A DNA stretch of 27,300 bases from CAYXWH01 sp964468755 (GCA_964468755.1 CAYXWH010000018.1:1-27300); one strand, 5' to 3'. Positions 1-6,205 are shown, counted from the stretch's first letter. Made by a program: numbers and translations. Notes: generated by a model not told the origin, from the letters alone.

Positions 1-397
1 TGAAGGTCCCTCGTGGCTGGAAGAGGAGTTTCCGGCCCGGTCGGCGGGGTTGAAGTGATCGGAATCATGCTCGTTCGGAAAAAGAATTAAAAGACTATCT
101 AGTGTTATGGGATAACATCGCCGCAGAGCAAGTTGCTGCTTTGTATCAGGCACTGAAAGATGCTAAGAGAGAAGAGGACATACAAGAATTCTTGACACAG
201 AATAAGGTCTTCCTAGGACAGTCCATCGAGGTATTCAGAGGCGTAATTGAAGCTAGAAAAATGGCGTTATTTTGGCGTTAAATTGCTTGGGACTGGTGGG
301 GGCATAAAGGTATGTTAGCTTCAAAACAGGTTTTTAACCAGTAGCACAATAGTTCTAATTCACACGTAAAATGACCTTTTGACATTTTAGCCTAGAA
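1..397. other. Probable end of an integrated element or rearranged segment
   Basis: This stretch is visibly richer in A and T than the rest of the window, especially after base 60, and holds no complete gene that I recognise. A reading frame from base 2 to the TGA at 56-58 could be the last 18 codons of a gene lying to the left, but it is too short to identify. A second open frame covers 54-281. Bases 367-389 form a small hairpin (TAAAATG, 9-base loop, CATTTTA) just inside the point where tRNA homology stops. Because the segment abuts a tRNA cut exactly at the anticodon loop, I infer that it is the end of an integrated element or the product of a rearrangement; an assembly chimera is the main alternative. 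Confidence 0.4.
54..281 (+). pseudogene. ORF remnant, possibly the N-terminal part of a Shedu-like (DUF4263) protein
   Basis: The frame is open for 75 codons, from just after a TGA at 51-53 to a TAA at 279-281. It has no ATG start; the earliest plausible start is the GTG at 102, which would give 59 residues, and no ribosome binding site is evident. The translation is charged and helical and contains the stretch EEDIQEFLTQNKVFLGQ. This resembles the helix (E-x-x-x-Q-x-F-L-x-x-N-P-x-x-L) that precedes the nuclease domain in Shedu/DUF4263 defence proteins, but the nuclease domain is absent. I read it as a decayed or truncated fragment. The family link rests on one short motif and is weak. Confidence 0.3.
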
Positions 398-434
398 TTA
401 CGAAACCGCTGCTCTACCCCTGAGCTACGCTGGC
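398..434 (-). tRNA. tRNA-Thr(CGT), 5' half only (truncated)
   Basis: Read on the minus strand from 434, the sequence gives a seven-base acceptor 5' strand (GCCAGCG), TA at positions 8-9, a D-arm with stem GCTC/GAGC and loop AGGGGTA, base A26, the anticodon-stem 5' strand GCGGT and the loop TTCGTAA, whose anticodon is CGT (Thr). The matching ACCGC strand should follow, but the sequence reads TTCTAGG and no variable loop, T-arm or acceptor 3' strand exists in the remaining bases to the window start. The gene is therefore cut precisely at the 3' side of the anticodon loop, a classic tyrosine-integrase crossover site, and cannot make a functional tRNA. A canonical intron is unlikely because no 3' exon is visible. 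Confidence 0.8.
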
Positions 435-550
435 TTGCAGGTTCATTATAGATGATAAGCAGGATACGGCACAATGGTTACCACCGAAAATAATGGCATA
501 CCGTCGAAAAGACCTGTAATCGGGCTCTCACTGCCGGGCACGATGAAACA

Positions 551-573
551 CCGGAAAGAGGCTAACTTTCCGG
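551..573 (+). terminator. Hairpin, possible terminator
   Basis: CCGGAAAG (551-558) pairs perfectly with CTTTCCGG (566-573) around a seven-base loop. The sequence after it is only moderately T-rich (ATTTGTCGTTTT), so termination would be weak. No convincing gene ends just upstream on the plus strand. It could insulate the DUF4405 gene from transcription entering from the left. Confidence 0.4.
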
Positions 574-635
574 GGAATTTGTCGTTTTATTATATAGAAT
601 AATGAATGCCAAATAATCATTAAGGAGATAGGAAA

Positions 636-980
636 ATGAGCAAAATATCAAGGGCAAAAACCTACTGGATTCTGGCAATAAGCATGGCGGTAACCGGTCT
701 GCTGGAAGCAATTTCCGGTTTTATTTTGTGGCTGGGTTTCCCCTCCGGAGGCGGCGGTGGCGGCTTGGGCCGTGCCTGGGGCGGCGGCGGTATCGGTCAA
801 CTGACGTTTTGGGAACTCTCCAAGCATACCTGGACGGATATCCACGACTGGGCAGCGGTGGCGCTGGTGGCGCTGGTTGTCATCCATGTGGCGCTGCACT
901 GGAAGTGGATTGCGCGAATGGCGAAATCCATGTTCCGGGGCACACCGAGGAGAGTGCCAATAAAGGTGACCACCAGCTAA
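636..980 (+). CDS. DUF4405 family small membrane protein
   Basis: This 114-residue protein has two membrane segments, at about 11-33 and 73-89, joined by a glycine-rich loop (about 36-54). The histidines H64, H70, H84 and H88 lie in the pattern H-T-W-x-D-I-H-D-W followed by I-H-x-A-L-H-W-K-W, typical of DUF4405. The family resembles part of cytochrome b561-type proteins, so haem binding is possible but not shown for this protein. The ATG is preceded by AAGGAGA at 622-628 with a suitable spacing. The gene stands alone: a hairpin lies upstream (551-573) and a strong terminator follows (1019-1058). The family is fairly certain; the function is unknown. Confidence 0.85.
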   Translation: MSKISRAKTYWILAISMAVTGLLEAISGFILWLGFPSGGGGGGLGRAWGGGGIGQLTFWELSKHTWTDIHDWAAVALVALVVIHVALHWKWIARMAKSMFRGTPRRVPIKVTTS

Positions 981-1018
981 CTGATAGCAGGCTTATTACC
1001 ACGCACATTATAGTTAAT

Positions 1019-1058
1019 TGTGCCAGCGGTCTGAATAGAGCGCTGGCACATATGTTTT
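1019..1058 (+). terminator. Rho-independent terminator after the DUF4405 gene
   Basis: TGTGCCAGCG (1019-1028) pairs perfectly with CGCTGGCACA (1041-1050) around a 12-base loop, followed by TATGTTTT. It lies 38 bases after the DUF4405 stop codon. Confidence 0.8.
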
Positions 1059-1177
1059 AAAACCTCAGGCTGCGAACCATAAGTGCATGCTTTCCCTCTG
1101 TTAAATATCCCAAAATCTACCATTATATATATTTATTGTTTATGGGCAATTACAGGGAAAATCGTTAACAGGGGGTA

Positions 1178-1206
1178 TTGACAAATATGTCAGTAAGGAT
1201 TATCAT
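1178..1206 (+). promoter_or_regulatory. Near-consensus SigA promoter of the 1235 gene
   Basis: TTGACA (1178-1183) is a perfect -35 box, separated by 17 bases from TATCAT (1201-1206). Transcription should begin near 1213, only about 22 bases before the chosen ATG at 1235. This rules out the in-frame TTG at 1178 as a start codon, since it is part of the -35 box. Confidence 0.8.
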
Positions 1207-1234
1207 GCGCCAAAGATTTATGAGGAGCGACTTG

Positions 1235-1471
1235 ATGACCCCCAAGTATGCCGTAGGCCAGAAAGTTACCATCACGCCGGTAAGAGACCAGGCTATATCG
1301 CTGCGGGATTCTGCCCTGGAACCCTATGCCGGTGAGCGGGGCAGGGTGACCGATTTTTACTGGGTAACCATGAATAATGGCAACACCGTCTATATGTACT
1401 CGGTGCAGGTCGGGCCGGGCAAGGAAAAAATCGTTCTCCATGAAGACGAGCTGGAACCGTGTTTAGGCTAG
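1235..1471 (+). CDS. Small SH3-like beta-barrel protein of unknown function
   Basis: The 78-residue product begins MTPKYAVGQKV and looks like a single small beta barrel: an opening K-Y-x-V-G-x-K-V strand, a central G-x-x-G-R-V-T-D-F-Y segment, and a closing E-D-E-L-E-P end. Such patterns occur in SH3-like, KOW or PRC-type folds, but I cannot name a family. The start at 1235 is chosen because GAGGAG (1222-1227) lies seven bases upstream and a consensus promoter occupies 1178-1206; longer in-frame alternatives would begin upstream of the expected transcript start. It has no membrane segment and no signal peptide. It sits alone upstream of rsfS, which has its own -10 box. Confidence 0.75.
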   Translation: MTPKYAVGQKVTITPVRDQAISLRDSALEPYAGERGRVTDFYWVTMNNGNTVYMYSVQVGPGKEKIVLHEDELEPCLG

Positions 1472-1563
1472 GCACTATAATATTTATCAAATCTCTCTGA
1501 ATATTCGGGCTTACCAAAACCACAACTTCTGGCAATATTCTGGGAATTTCTATAAGTAACGGC

Positions 1564-1569
1564 TATAAT
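1564..1569 (+). promoter_or_regulatory. -10 box for rsfS
   Basis: TATAAT at 1564-1569 is a perfect -10 hexamer about 20 bases before the GGAGGG ribosome binding site of rsfS. No clear -35 box is found at 16-18 bases upstream. Confidence 0.5.
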
Positions 1570-1601
1570 AGAATAAGACTTTTTTGTTTGGAGGGTAACT
1601 T

Positions 1602-1946
1602 CTGGAGGCATTAGAGATAGCCCGTCAGGCTGTAGAAGCCGCCAGCGAAAAGCAGGCCAGCGATATTGTCCTGCTGGACGCTCGCAAGGTATGCAGCTTT
1701 GCCGATTACTTTGTCCTTTGCACCGGCGAGAGCGAGCGCCAGATTCGCACGATTTATGAGGAAGTGAACCACGCCCTGAAGGGAAAGGGGGTCCTACCCT
1801 ATCACCACGAGGGGACACTGGACTCGGGCTGGCTGCTGCTGGACTACGGCGCTGTTATCGTGCACATCTTCGCCCCCTACGAACGGGAATACTACCGGAT
1901 GGAACGACTGTGGAGCGAGGCCGGGCTGGTGCTCCGCATGCAGTGA
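1602..1946 (+). CDS. rsfS: Ribosomal silencing factor RsfS
   Basis: RsfS binds ribosomal protein L14 on the large subunit and blocks joining to the small subunit when nutrients are scarce. The translation carries the family hallmarks in order: D-I-V-L-L-D-A-R, A-D-Y-F-V-L-C-T-G-E-S-E-R-Q near residues 33-46, H-E-G-T-L-D-S-G-W-L-L-L-D-Y-G, V-H-I-F-A-P-Y-E-R-E-Y-Y and E-R-L-W. The first in-frame ATG (1764) would remove the N-terminal half, which is well conserved. The frame opens after a TAA at 1596-1598, so the start must lie between 1599 and about 1620. The CTG at 1602 lies six bases after GGAGGG (1590-1595) and is the best choice, giving 114 residues. It converges on ndk with a 17-base gap. 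Confidence 0.9.
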   Translation: MEALEIARQAVEAASEKQASDIVLLDARKVCSFADYFVLCTGESERQIRTIYEEVNHALKGKGVLPYHHEGTLDSGWLLLDYGAVIVHIFAPYEREYYRMERLWSEAGLVLRMQ

Positions 1947-1963
1947 GCAGGTTACCGCCGACC

Positions 1964-2380
1964 TCAGTCGAAAATCTGGTCATCAGTAAAGAAGAGCGAT
2001 ATTTCTTTCACCCCATTCTCCACTGAATCGGAAGCGTGCGTGGAGTTACGCTGAACGTCAATCCCGTAATCCGCCCGGACAGTCCCCGCTTCCGCCTTCG
2101 CCGGGTCAGTGGCTCCCATGGTACTCCGGATTAACTCTATAGCTCCCTCGCCCTGAAAGACGGCGGCGACTATCGGGTGGGAGGTAATATACGCTATCAG
2201 GTCGGCAAAGAATGGCTTATCCCGATGGATTGCATAGTGTCGCTCGGCCATTGCCCTGTCCATGTGCAGCATCCTGAGCGCCACCAGCTTGAGCCCTTGC
2301 TGCTGAAGGCGAGCGATGATAGCGCCGGCTAATTCCCTTTCCATAGCATCGGGCTTGATAAGCACCAGAGACCTTTCCAT
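1964..2380 (-). CDS. ndk: Nucleoside diphosphate kinase
   Basis: Ndk transfers the gamma phosphate of ATP to other nucleoside diphosphates through a phosphohistidine, balancing the NTP and dNTP pools. The 138-residue protein has the expected length. It begins with the R-S-L-V-L-I-K-P-D-A motif, has the M-G-A-T-D-P-x-K-A loop at about 88-96, and carries the active-site segment R-N-S-T-H-A-S-D-S-V-E with catalytic H115. The usual glycine after this histidine is alanine here, a mild change. GAGGAG lies seven bases before the ATG. It is the last gene of the minus-strand thiL unit, 36 bases after the HAD gene, with no obvious promoter of its own. Confidence 0.95.
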   Translation of the reverse strand: MERSLVLIKPDAMERELAGAIIARLQQQGLKLVALRMLHMDRAMAERHYAIHRDKPFFADLIAYITSHPIVAAVFQGEGAIELIRSTMGATDPAKAEAGTVRADYGIDVQRNSTHASDSVENGVKEISLFFTDDQIFD

Positions 2381-2416
2381 GTCACACTCCTCAGATTTGT
2401 TATTGGCAAATAATTT

Positions 2417-3076
2417 TTAATGAAAAAGCGCCGTAATACCGTTTACGGTCACCTCAGACAGCGCGTTAACGACGAGGTCAGCCTTGGTTAGTCGCTCCGC
2501 GGGATGACTATTGGTAACCGCCAGGCACTTCATGCCGGCGCTTTTGGCGGCGGCGACTCCCGCCACCGCGTCCTCAATCACCAGGCAATTGCCCGGCTCA
2601 ACCCCCAGCTTCTCCGCCGCCAGGAGAAATCCCTGCGGGCTGGGCTTTCCCTCGGTTACCTCCCCACCCCAGACCACCGCCTGAAAGCAATCGGCTAGTC
2701 CGAGGCTGCCGGTAACCAACTGGATATTCTCCATTGGCGCTGATGAGGCAATGGCCATCTTCACCCCTTTTGCCACCAGCGACTTTATCAACTCAATAGC
2801 TCCCGGAAGCGGCGCAACCTGCTGTGAGACCAGTTGCCGGTAGCGATCTTCCTTTTCGGTGGCAATCGCCTGTACCTCGGCGTTCGGCAGACCGGCACCG
2901 AGGGTATCGCCAATGATGGTATCATTCCGCTGGCCGAAGTGACGCCGGAAGTCTTCCTCGCTGAAGGCTACTCCCCGTTTCCGGAAAGTCTCCTGCCATG
3001 CCTTGAGATGATACGGCCCGGTATCGGCAATCACACCGTCCATGTCCCAGATGACCGCTTCAAGATTACCCGGCAT
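2417..3076 (-). CDS. HAD-family phosphatase, beta-phosphoglucomutase-like
   Basis: This 219-residue protein is a haloacid dehalogenase superfamily phosphohydrolase or phosphomutase with a helical cap. Motif I is D-M-D-G-V-I-A-D (nucleophile D11, general acid/base D13), motif II is A-S-S-A-P, motif III includes the lysine of E-G-K-P-S-P, and motif IV is E-D-A-V-A-G-V-x-A-A-K-S-A-G-M. This combination is typical of the beta-phosphoglucomutase/DhaA-like subfamily; the substrate cannot be told from sequence. The start at 3076 (MPGNLEAVIWDMDG) fits the family length and follows AAGGAG. It overlaps the 3' end of the thioesterase gene by 11 bases, which suggests translational coupling. A longer frame to 3157 runs further into that gene and is unlikely. 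Confidence 0.88.
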   Translation of the reverse strand: MPGNLEAVIWDMDGVIADTGPYHLKAWQETFRKRGVAFSEEDFRRHFGQRNDTIIGDTLGAGLPNAEVQAIATEKEDRYRQLVSQQVAPLPGAIELIKSLVAKGVKMAIASSAPMENIQLVTGSLGLADCFQAVVWGGEVTEGKPSPQGFLLAAEKLGVEPGNCLVIEDAVAGVAAAKSAGMKCLAVTNSHPAERLTKADLVVNALSEVTVNGITALFH

Positions 3077-3545
3077 TACCGGCGGACTCCTTTTCCTGGC
3101 TATTATCCTTATCAACGACAAACCAGCTTGCCTTGCCTTCGGCAACCAGAGTACCATCGGGCAGGGTTACCCGCCCTTCCGTATCAAGCAATCGCTTATT
3201 ACGCTTGCTTCTCCTCTCATGACCGACCACCCAGGCAGTAGCTACCAGCGGCTCCTCTACCCGTGCCGGGCGCCGGAACTTCACTACCATCTCAATGGTA
3301 AGGCAGTCCATGCCGGCAAAATAGGCAGCGTGGTTCATGGCATCATCAAGCGCGCAGCAGAGAATGCCACCATGCACAATCTCCGGGTAGCCCTGATAGA
3401 GCCTGCCCGGAGTGAACTCCGACCTCGCCACCTTGCCGTCCCAGGTAAAAGTCATTTTCAACCCGACGGGGTTTTTTTGCCCGCAGCCGAAGCATAGCTC
3501 ATCACTCCGGTCCGTGCTGACCGATATCTGTGGTAAATCGACCAT
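3066..3545 (-). CDS. Hotdog-fold thioesterase, PaaI-like
   Basis: The 159-residue protein begins MVDLPQISVSTD and contains C-F-G-C-G-Q-K-N-P-V-G-L near its start, then I-V-H-G-G-I-L-C-C-A-L-D-D-A-M-N-H-A, the helix of the hotdog fold that in PaaI-like enzymes carries the catalytic region, and a K-F-R-R-P-A-R strand. Family members hydrolyse acyl-CoA thioesters; the substrate here is unknown. I place the start at 3545 because GGAG lies nine bases upstream; the ATG at 3560 is also possible but has no ribosome binding site. It lies 31 bases after thiL, in the same transcription unit, and overlaps the HAD gene at its 3' end. Confidence 0.85.
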   Translation of the reverse strand: MVDLPQISVSTDRSDELCFGCGQKNPVGLKMTFTWDGKVARSEFTPGRLYQGYPEIVHGGILCCALDDAMNHAAYFAGMDCLTIEMVVKFRRPARVEEPLVATAWVVGHERRSKRNKRLLDTEGRVTLPDGTLVAEGKASWFVVDKDNSQEKESAGNAG

Positions 3546-3576
3546 CGATTCATTCTCCATTTCTAGACAGACTTCA

Positions 3577-4566
3577 CTATGTCTTGAAGTGTTCCCAGCC
3601 TGACCGCGGCGACTGATAACGGTTGCCCCGGGCATCAACCAGGTTCACCTCACCCTGCTTACCGGCGATAATCTCACCGATTACCGTGACCGGACAGGAG
3701 GCGGCTTCTTTTACCGCATCAATAATCCCGGCAGAAGCGGTAAACAGTAACTCATAGTCTTCCCCTCCCGAGAGGGCAAGCCCGATTGCCCGGTCAACGA
3801 AGTTACCCCGCACCGCCGGATGGACAGGCAGACGGTCAATGTCCACACGGGCGCTGACCCGGCTGGCTTTGCTTACCTGAGCCAGGTCGGCGACCAGCCC
3901 ATCACTGATATCAATGGCGGCCCGCACCCCCTGCCGGACCAGCAACTGCCCCTCAGCCACCCGCGGCTGAGGACGGAGAAAGGCTTTTTTCAAATCGGCA
4001 GTGGTTTCGGAATCGAACCGGAGCCGCCCGGTCAACATCTCCAGACCAGCCGCAGCCCCGCCAAGACAGCCGGTTACGGCAATCTTATCACCGACTCCGG
4101 CTGCGGAACGGGTGAGCAGCCGGTCGTTAAACGCATTGCCGAAAACGGTAACGGTAATCACGACCACGGGTGAGCGGCAGGTATCACCACCCACAATCAG
4201 TACGTTAAACTCCCGCGCCAGCTCAATCATTCCCCGGTACAGGTCGGTCACGTCGGCTACCTCTGTCTCACCGGGCAGAGCCAGCGATACCAGCGCATAT
4301 CGGGGCTGACCGCCCATGGCGGCAATATCACTCAAATTGACCGCCAGCGCCTTCCAGCCCAGCTCCTGCCAGGTGGTTACGCCCAGAGAAAAATGGACAT
4401 CCTGAATCAGCGAATCAACAGTAGCCAGCTGAAGGGGGGTGTCACCGTACCAGGCACTGGCATCATCCCCGATGCCGATACGCAGTTGCTCATTTTGCGG
4501 AGCGTCAACCATTTTGGCCAGGAGCTCAATCAGGCCAAATTCTCCCAGCTCGGATACTTTCATCAT
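3577..4566 (-). CDS. thiL: Thiamine-monophosphate kinase
   Basis: ThiL phosphorylates thiamine monophosphate with ATP to give thiamine diphosphate, the cofactor of enzymes such as the transketolase encoded nearby. The 329-residue length is normal. Visible motifs are G-I-G-D-D-A at 31-36, the V-D-S-L-I-Q-D-V-H-F segment at about 50-59, N-L-S-D-I-A-A-M-G-G, G-G-D-T-C-R-S-P, D-I-S-D-G and S-G-G-E-D-Y-E-L-L-F. Two ATG codons stand in tandem at 4566 and 4563, with no ribosome binding site. An extended -10 box ends only five bases before the first ATG, so the message is probably leaderless. It heads the unit thiL, thioesterase, HAD, ndk. Confidence 0.95.
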   Translation of the reverse strand: MMKVSELGEFGLIELLAKMVDAPQNEQLRIGIGDDASAWYGDTPLQLATVDSLIQDVHFSLGVTTWQELGWKALAVNLSDIAAMGGQPRYALVSLALPGETEVADVTDLYRGMIELAREFNVLIVGGDTCRSPVVVITVTVFGNAFNDRLLTRSAAGVGDKIAVTGCLGGAAAGLEMLTGRLRFDSETTADLKKAFLRPQPRVAEGQLLVRQGVRAAIDISDGLVADLAQVSKASRVSARVDIDRLPVHPAVRGNFVDRAIGLALSGGEDYELLFTASAGIIDAVKEAASCPVTVIGEIIAGKQGEVNLVDARGNRYQSPRSGWEHFKT

Positions 4567-4571
4567 CTGAA

Positions 4572-4580
4572 ATTATAGCA
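4572..4580 (-). promoter_or_regulatory. Extended -10 promoter of thiL, leaderless
   Basis: On the minus strand the sequence is TGCTATAAT, a TGn motif joined to a perfect -10 box. Only five bases separate it from the first ATG of thiL, so transcription should start at or within the tandem start codons. There is no room for a ribosome binding site. Confidence 0.7.
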
Positions 4581-4636
4581 TATTTCCCGCAGAGAGGCGG
4601 AATAGACAGATGCCGCATCACCAGACCCGGCAAACT

Positions 4637-4664
4637 GGAAAAGCGGGCGATTACCCGCTTTTCC
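4637..4664 (-). terminator. Terminator hairpin after the small membrane protein gene
   Basis: GGAAAAGCGGG (4637-4647) pairs perfectly over 11 bases with CCCGCTTTTCC (4654-4664) around a six-base loop. It lies 25 bases past the stop codon of the minus-strand gene at 4690 and separates it from thiL. The T-rich arm is within the stem rather than after it. Confidence 0.65.
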
Positions 4665-4689
4665 ATCGACATACTCGATTTCATCAACT

Positions 4690-4911
4690 TCAAGGTTCGT
4701 CTTCTATTTCCACCTCAGCCAGCGCCGGCTTTCCCACCGACCGATACCGCTTCGCCCCGATTATCGCTACCACCACCCCCAGTGAACCAACAACGGTATC
4801 AACTATCCTCTCCGAGCCTGACATCGGCCGTAACCAGGTGAGCAGAATGATGGCAACGCCGGTCATGCCAAACAGCACCATCAGCAAAATATTCAGCGAT
4901 TTGTCCCTCAT
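4690..4911 (-). CDS. Small two-helix membrane protein of unknown function
   Basis: The 73-residue protein starts MRDKSLNILL and has two hydrophobic segments at about 7-26 and 38-53, then a basic stretch (K-R-Y-R) and an acidic C-terminus (E-V-E-I-E-D-E-P). I recognise no family. The start at 4911 is chosen because GAGGAGG lies eight bases upstream; an in-frame start at 4938 has no such site. It is transcribed alone, with a strong hairpin directly downstream, upstream of and codirectional with thiL. Confidence 0.65.
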   Translation of the reverse strand: MRDKSLNILLMVLFGMTGVAIILLTWLRPMSGSERIVDTVVGSLGVVVAIIGAKRYRSVGKPALAEVEIEDEP

Positions 4912-5033
4912 GGTCGTTGCCTCCTCATTTTTCCTCAATTACTAACTTCTACCATATGTAACGTAATAGCCGGCGTTTGGTTAGCTGGATTGAGTAAAAT
5001 TTGTGGGAAATTACCGGTGAACAGAACAAAGTT

Positions 5034-5115
5034 TTGACTGCATTTAACATTAATTTATCATGTTTTTTAATTAATTTTGCCACCCCTTCCCATCCACTGC
5101 AAAACCTGTTATAGT
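5034..5115 (+). promoter_or_regulatory. Two candidate promoters for the metallophosphoesterase gene
   Basis: The distal candidate is TTGACT (5034-5039), a 16-base spacer and TATCAT (5056-5061). The proximal candidate is the extended -10 TGTTATAGT (5107-5115), which ends nine bases before the ATG at 5125 and would give a leaderless or nearly leaderless transcript. No ribosome binding site precedes the ATG, which favours the proximal promoter. Confidence 0.5.
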
Positions 5116-5124
5116 CTTTACACG

Positions 5125-5856
5125 ATGCGTTACGCCATCATCGCCGATATTCACGCCAACCTGGCGGCGTTTACCGCTGTGCTTGAGGACATCCAGCGCC
5201 AGGGCGGGGTAGCCGAAATCTGGTGCCTGGGTGATATCGTCGGCTATGGCCCGGACCCCCATCAGTGTATTGAGCTGCTTCGCAATTGTAACCACGTTTG
5301 TGTAGCCGGCAATCACGACTGGGCGGCTATCGGCAAGGTAGATACCTCCCTGTTCAACCCGAATGCCGCCACCGCCTGCGAATGGACGGCGCAGCAGCTT
5401 AAACCGGCCGATATAAAGTACCTGGCAAACCTGCCGCTGACGATAGAAAAGGATGATTTCACCCTGACACACGGCAGCCCGCGGGAACCCATCTGGGAGT
5501 ACATCCTGTCGGCCAGCATTGCCTGGCAAAACGCCAGCTTTTTCCATTCGCCGTTCTGCCTGGTAGGTCATTCCCACATACCGGCGGTGTTCCGGTACGA
5601 GCAGGAGTCCTGCACCGGCAGTCGCTTCCTGCCCAATATCGGCGTGGCACTGGGGAAACACCGACTTATTATCAATCCCGGCGGGGTGGGACAACCGCGG
5701 GATGGCGACCCCCGGGCCAGTTACGCCATCTATGATAGTGACGCCCGAATGGTACGACTGCACCGCCTTGCCTATGACATTGAGGCTACTCAGACCAGGA
5801 TGCTGGAGGCAGGGCTCCCCGTCCATCTGGCAACCCGCCTCAGCCAGGGCCTCTGA
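5125..5856 (+). CDS. Calcineurin-like metallophosphoesterase, YfcE-type
   Basis: The 243-residue protein begins M-R-Y-A-I-I-A-D-I-H-A-N-L, the first metal-binding motif. It continues with L-G-D-I-V-G-Y-G-P, G-N-H-D, T-H-G-S-P and V-G-H-S-H, together the full set of binuclear-metal ligands of calcineurin-like phosphoesterases. The compact single-domain form with G-D-x-x-G-Y-G-P and a late N-P-G-G-V-G-Q-P-R-D is typical of small predicted phosphodiesterases related to YfcE. The natural substrate is unknown. The start at 5125 places the first motif at the N-terminus as in relatives; a frame reaching back to 5077 would cross the promoter. It is followed by the SRP RNA gene. Confidence 0.9.
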   Translation: MRYAIIADIHANLAAFTAVLEDIQRQGGVAEIWCLGDIVGYGPDPHQCIELLRNCNHVCVAGNHDWAAIGKVDTSLFNPNAATACEWTAQQLKPADIKYLANLPLTIEKDDFTLTHGSPREPIWEYILSASIAWQNASFFHSPFCLVGHSHIPAVFRYEQESCTGSRFLPNIGVALGKHRLIINPGGVGQPRDGDPRASYAIYDSDARMVRLHRLAYDIEATQTRMLEAGLPVHLATRLSQGL

Positions 5857-5875
5857 CCCGGAATATATAGCCAGC

Positions 5876-5904
5876 TTGACAAAGAAGCCACTACCGACTA
5901 CGAT
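5876..5904 (+). promoter_or_regulatory. SigA promoter of the SRP RNA gene
   Basis: A perfect -35 box TTGACA (5876-5881) is followed after 17 bases by TACGAT (5899-5904). The predicted transcript start, about 5911-5912, coincides with the first base of the terminal helix of the SRP RNA. Confidence 0.8.
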
Positions 5905-5911
5905 TTTTAGT

Positions 5912-6182
5912 GAGGTCGTGCTAGACGGGGAGCCAGCGGTGCCCTGTACCTGCAATCCGCTACAGCAGGGTTGAATTCCGCCTTGAGGCCCTTGTCTGGT
6001 AGGACTGCCTGGATTAAGTGGTGTTGAAGTCCGGGTCCTGCGCGGCAGAAGGCTATGAACCCCGTCAGATCCGAGAGGAAGCAGCGGTAAATAGTAATTT
6101 CTGGGTGCCGCAGGGTTACCTGGATGGAGCCGGCTGGTTCAGGTAAGCTATTAGGCAGGGTCGAGGGGAGGTGCACGGCCTC
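5912..6182 (+). ncRNA. ffs: Signal recognition particle RNA, large bacterial type with Alu domain
   Basis: This gap between genes encodes an RNA of about 271 bases closely resembling the Bacillus small cytoplasmic RNA. The ends pair over ten bases: GAGGTCGTGC (5912-5921) with GCACGGCCTC (6173-6182). The Alu domain follows, with GTGCTAGACGGGGAG, the stretch GCGGTGCCCTGTACC and the sequence CTGCAATCCGCT. The central arm includes AAGTGGTGTTGA and GGGTCCTGCGC. The Ffh-binding hairpin is GTCAGATCC-GAGA-GGAAGCAGC (6064 onward), with a GAGA tetraloop at 6073-6076, and the returning strand has GTGCCGCAGGGTTACCTGG. The RNA pairs with Ffh to target membrane proteins. It has its own promoter and ends 23 bases before ksgA. 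The exact ends are estimated from pairing. Confidence 0.93.
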
Positions 6183-6205
6183 ATATCATTGGTAGAAGGT
6201 GCTCG

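Noticed and set aside
1..434. An intron interrupting the tRNA-Thr anticodon loop
   Set aside because: No 3' exon (anticodon-stem strand, T-arm, acceptor) is visible in the remaining 397 bases, and no group I core is seen; a larger intron with its 3' exon outside the window cannot be fully excluded.
1178..1234. TTG start at 1178 for the small SH3-like protein
   Set aside because: The TTG is part of the TTGACA -35 box, and the expected transcript starts downstream at about 1213.
4567..4640. A thiamine diphosphate riboswitch before thiL
   Set aside because: The extended -10 box lies five bases before the start codon, so there is no leader that could hold one.
5071..5955. A 294-codon open frame on the minus strand
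   Set aside because: It lies wholly opposite the metallophosphoesterase gene and its flanks, has no family motif, and is explained by the codon pattern of the GC-rich plus-strand gene.
5907..6176. Minus-strand open frame in the SRP RNA region
   Set aside because: The region is explained by the SRP RNA gene on the plus strand, with a promoter and paired ends; the frame has no start signal.
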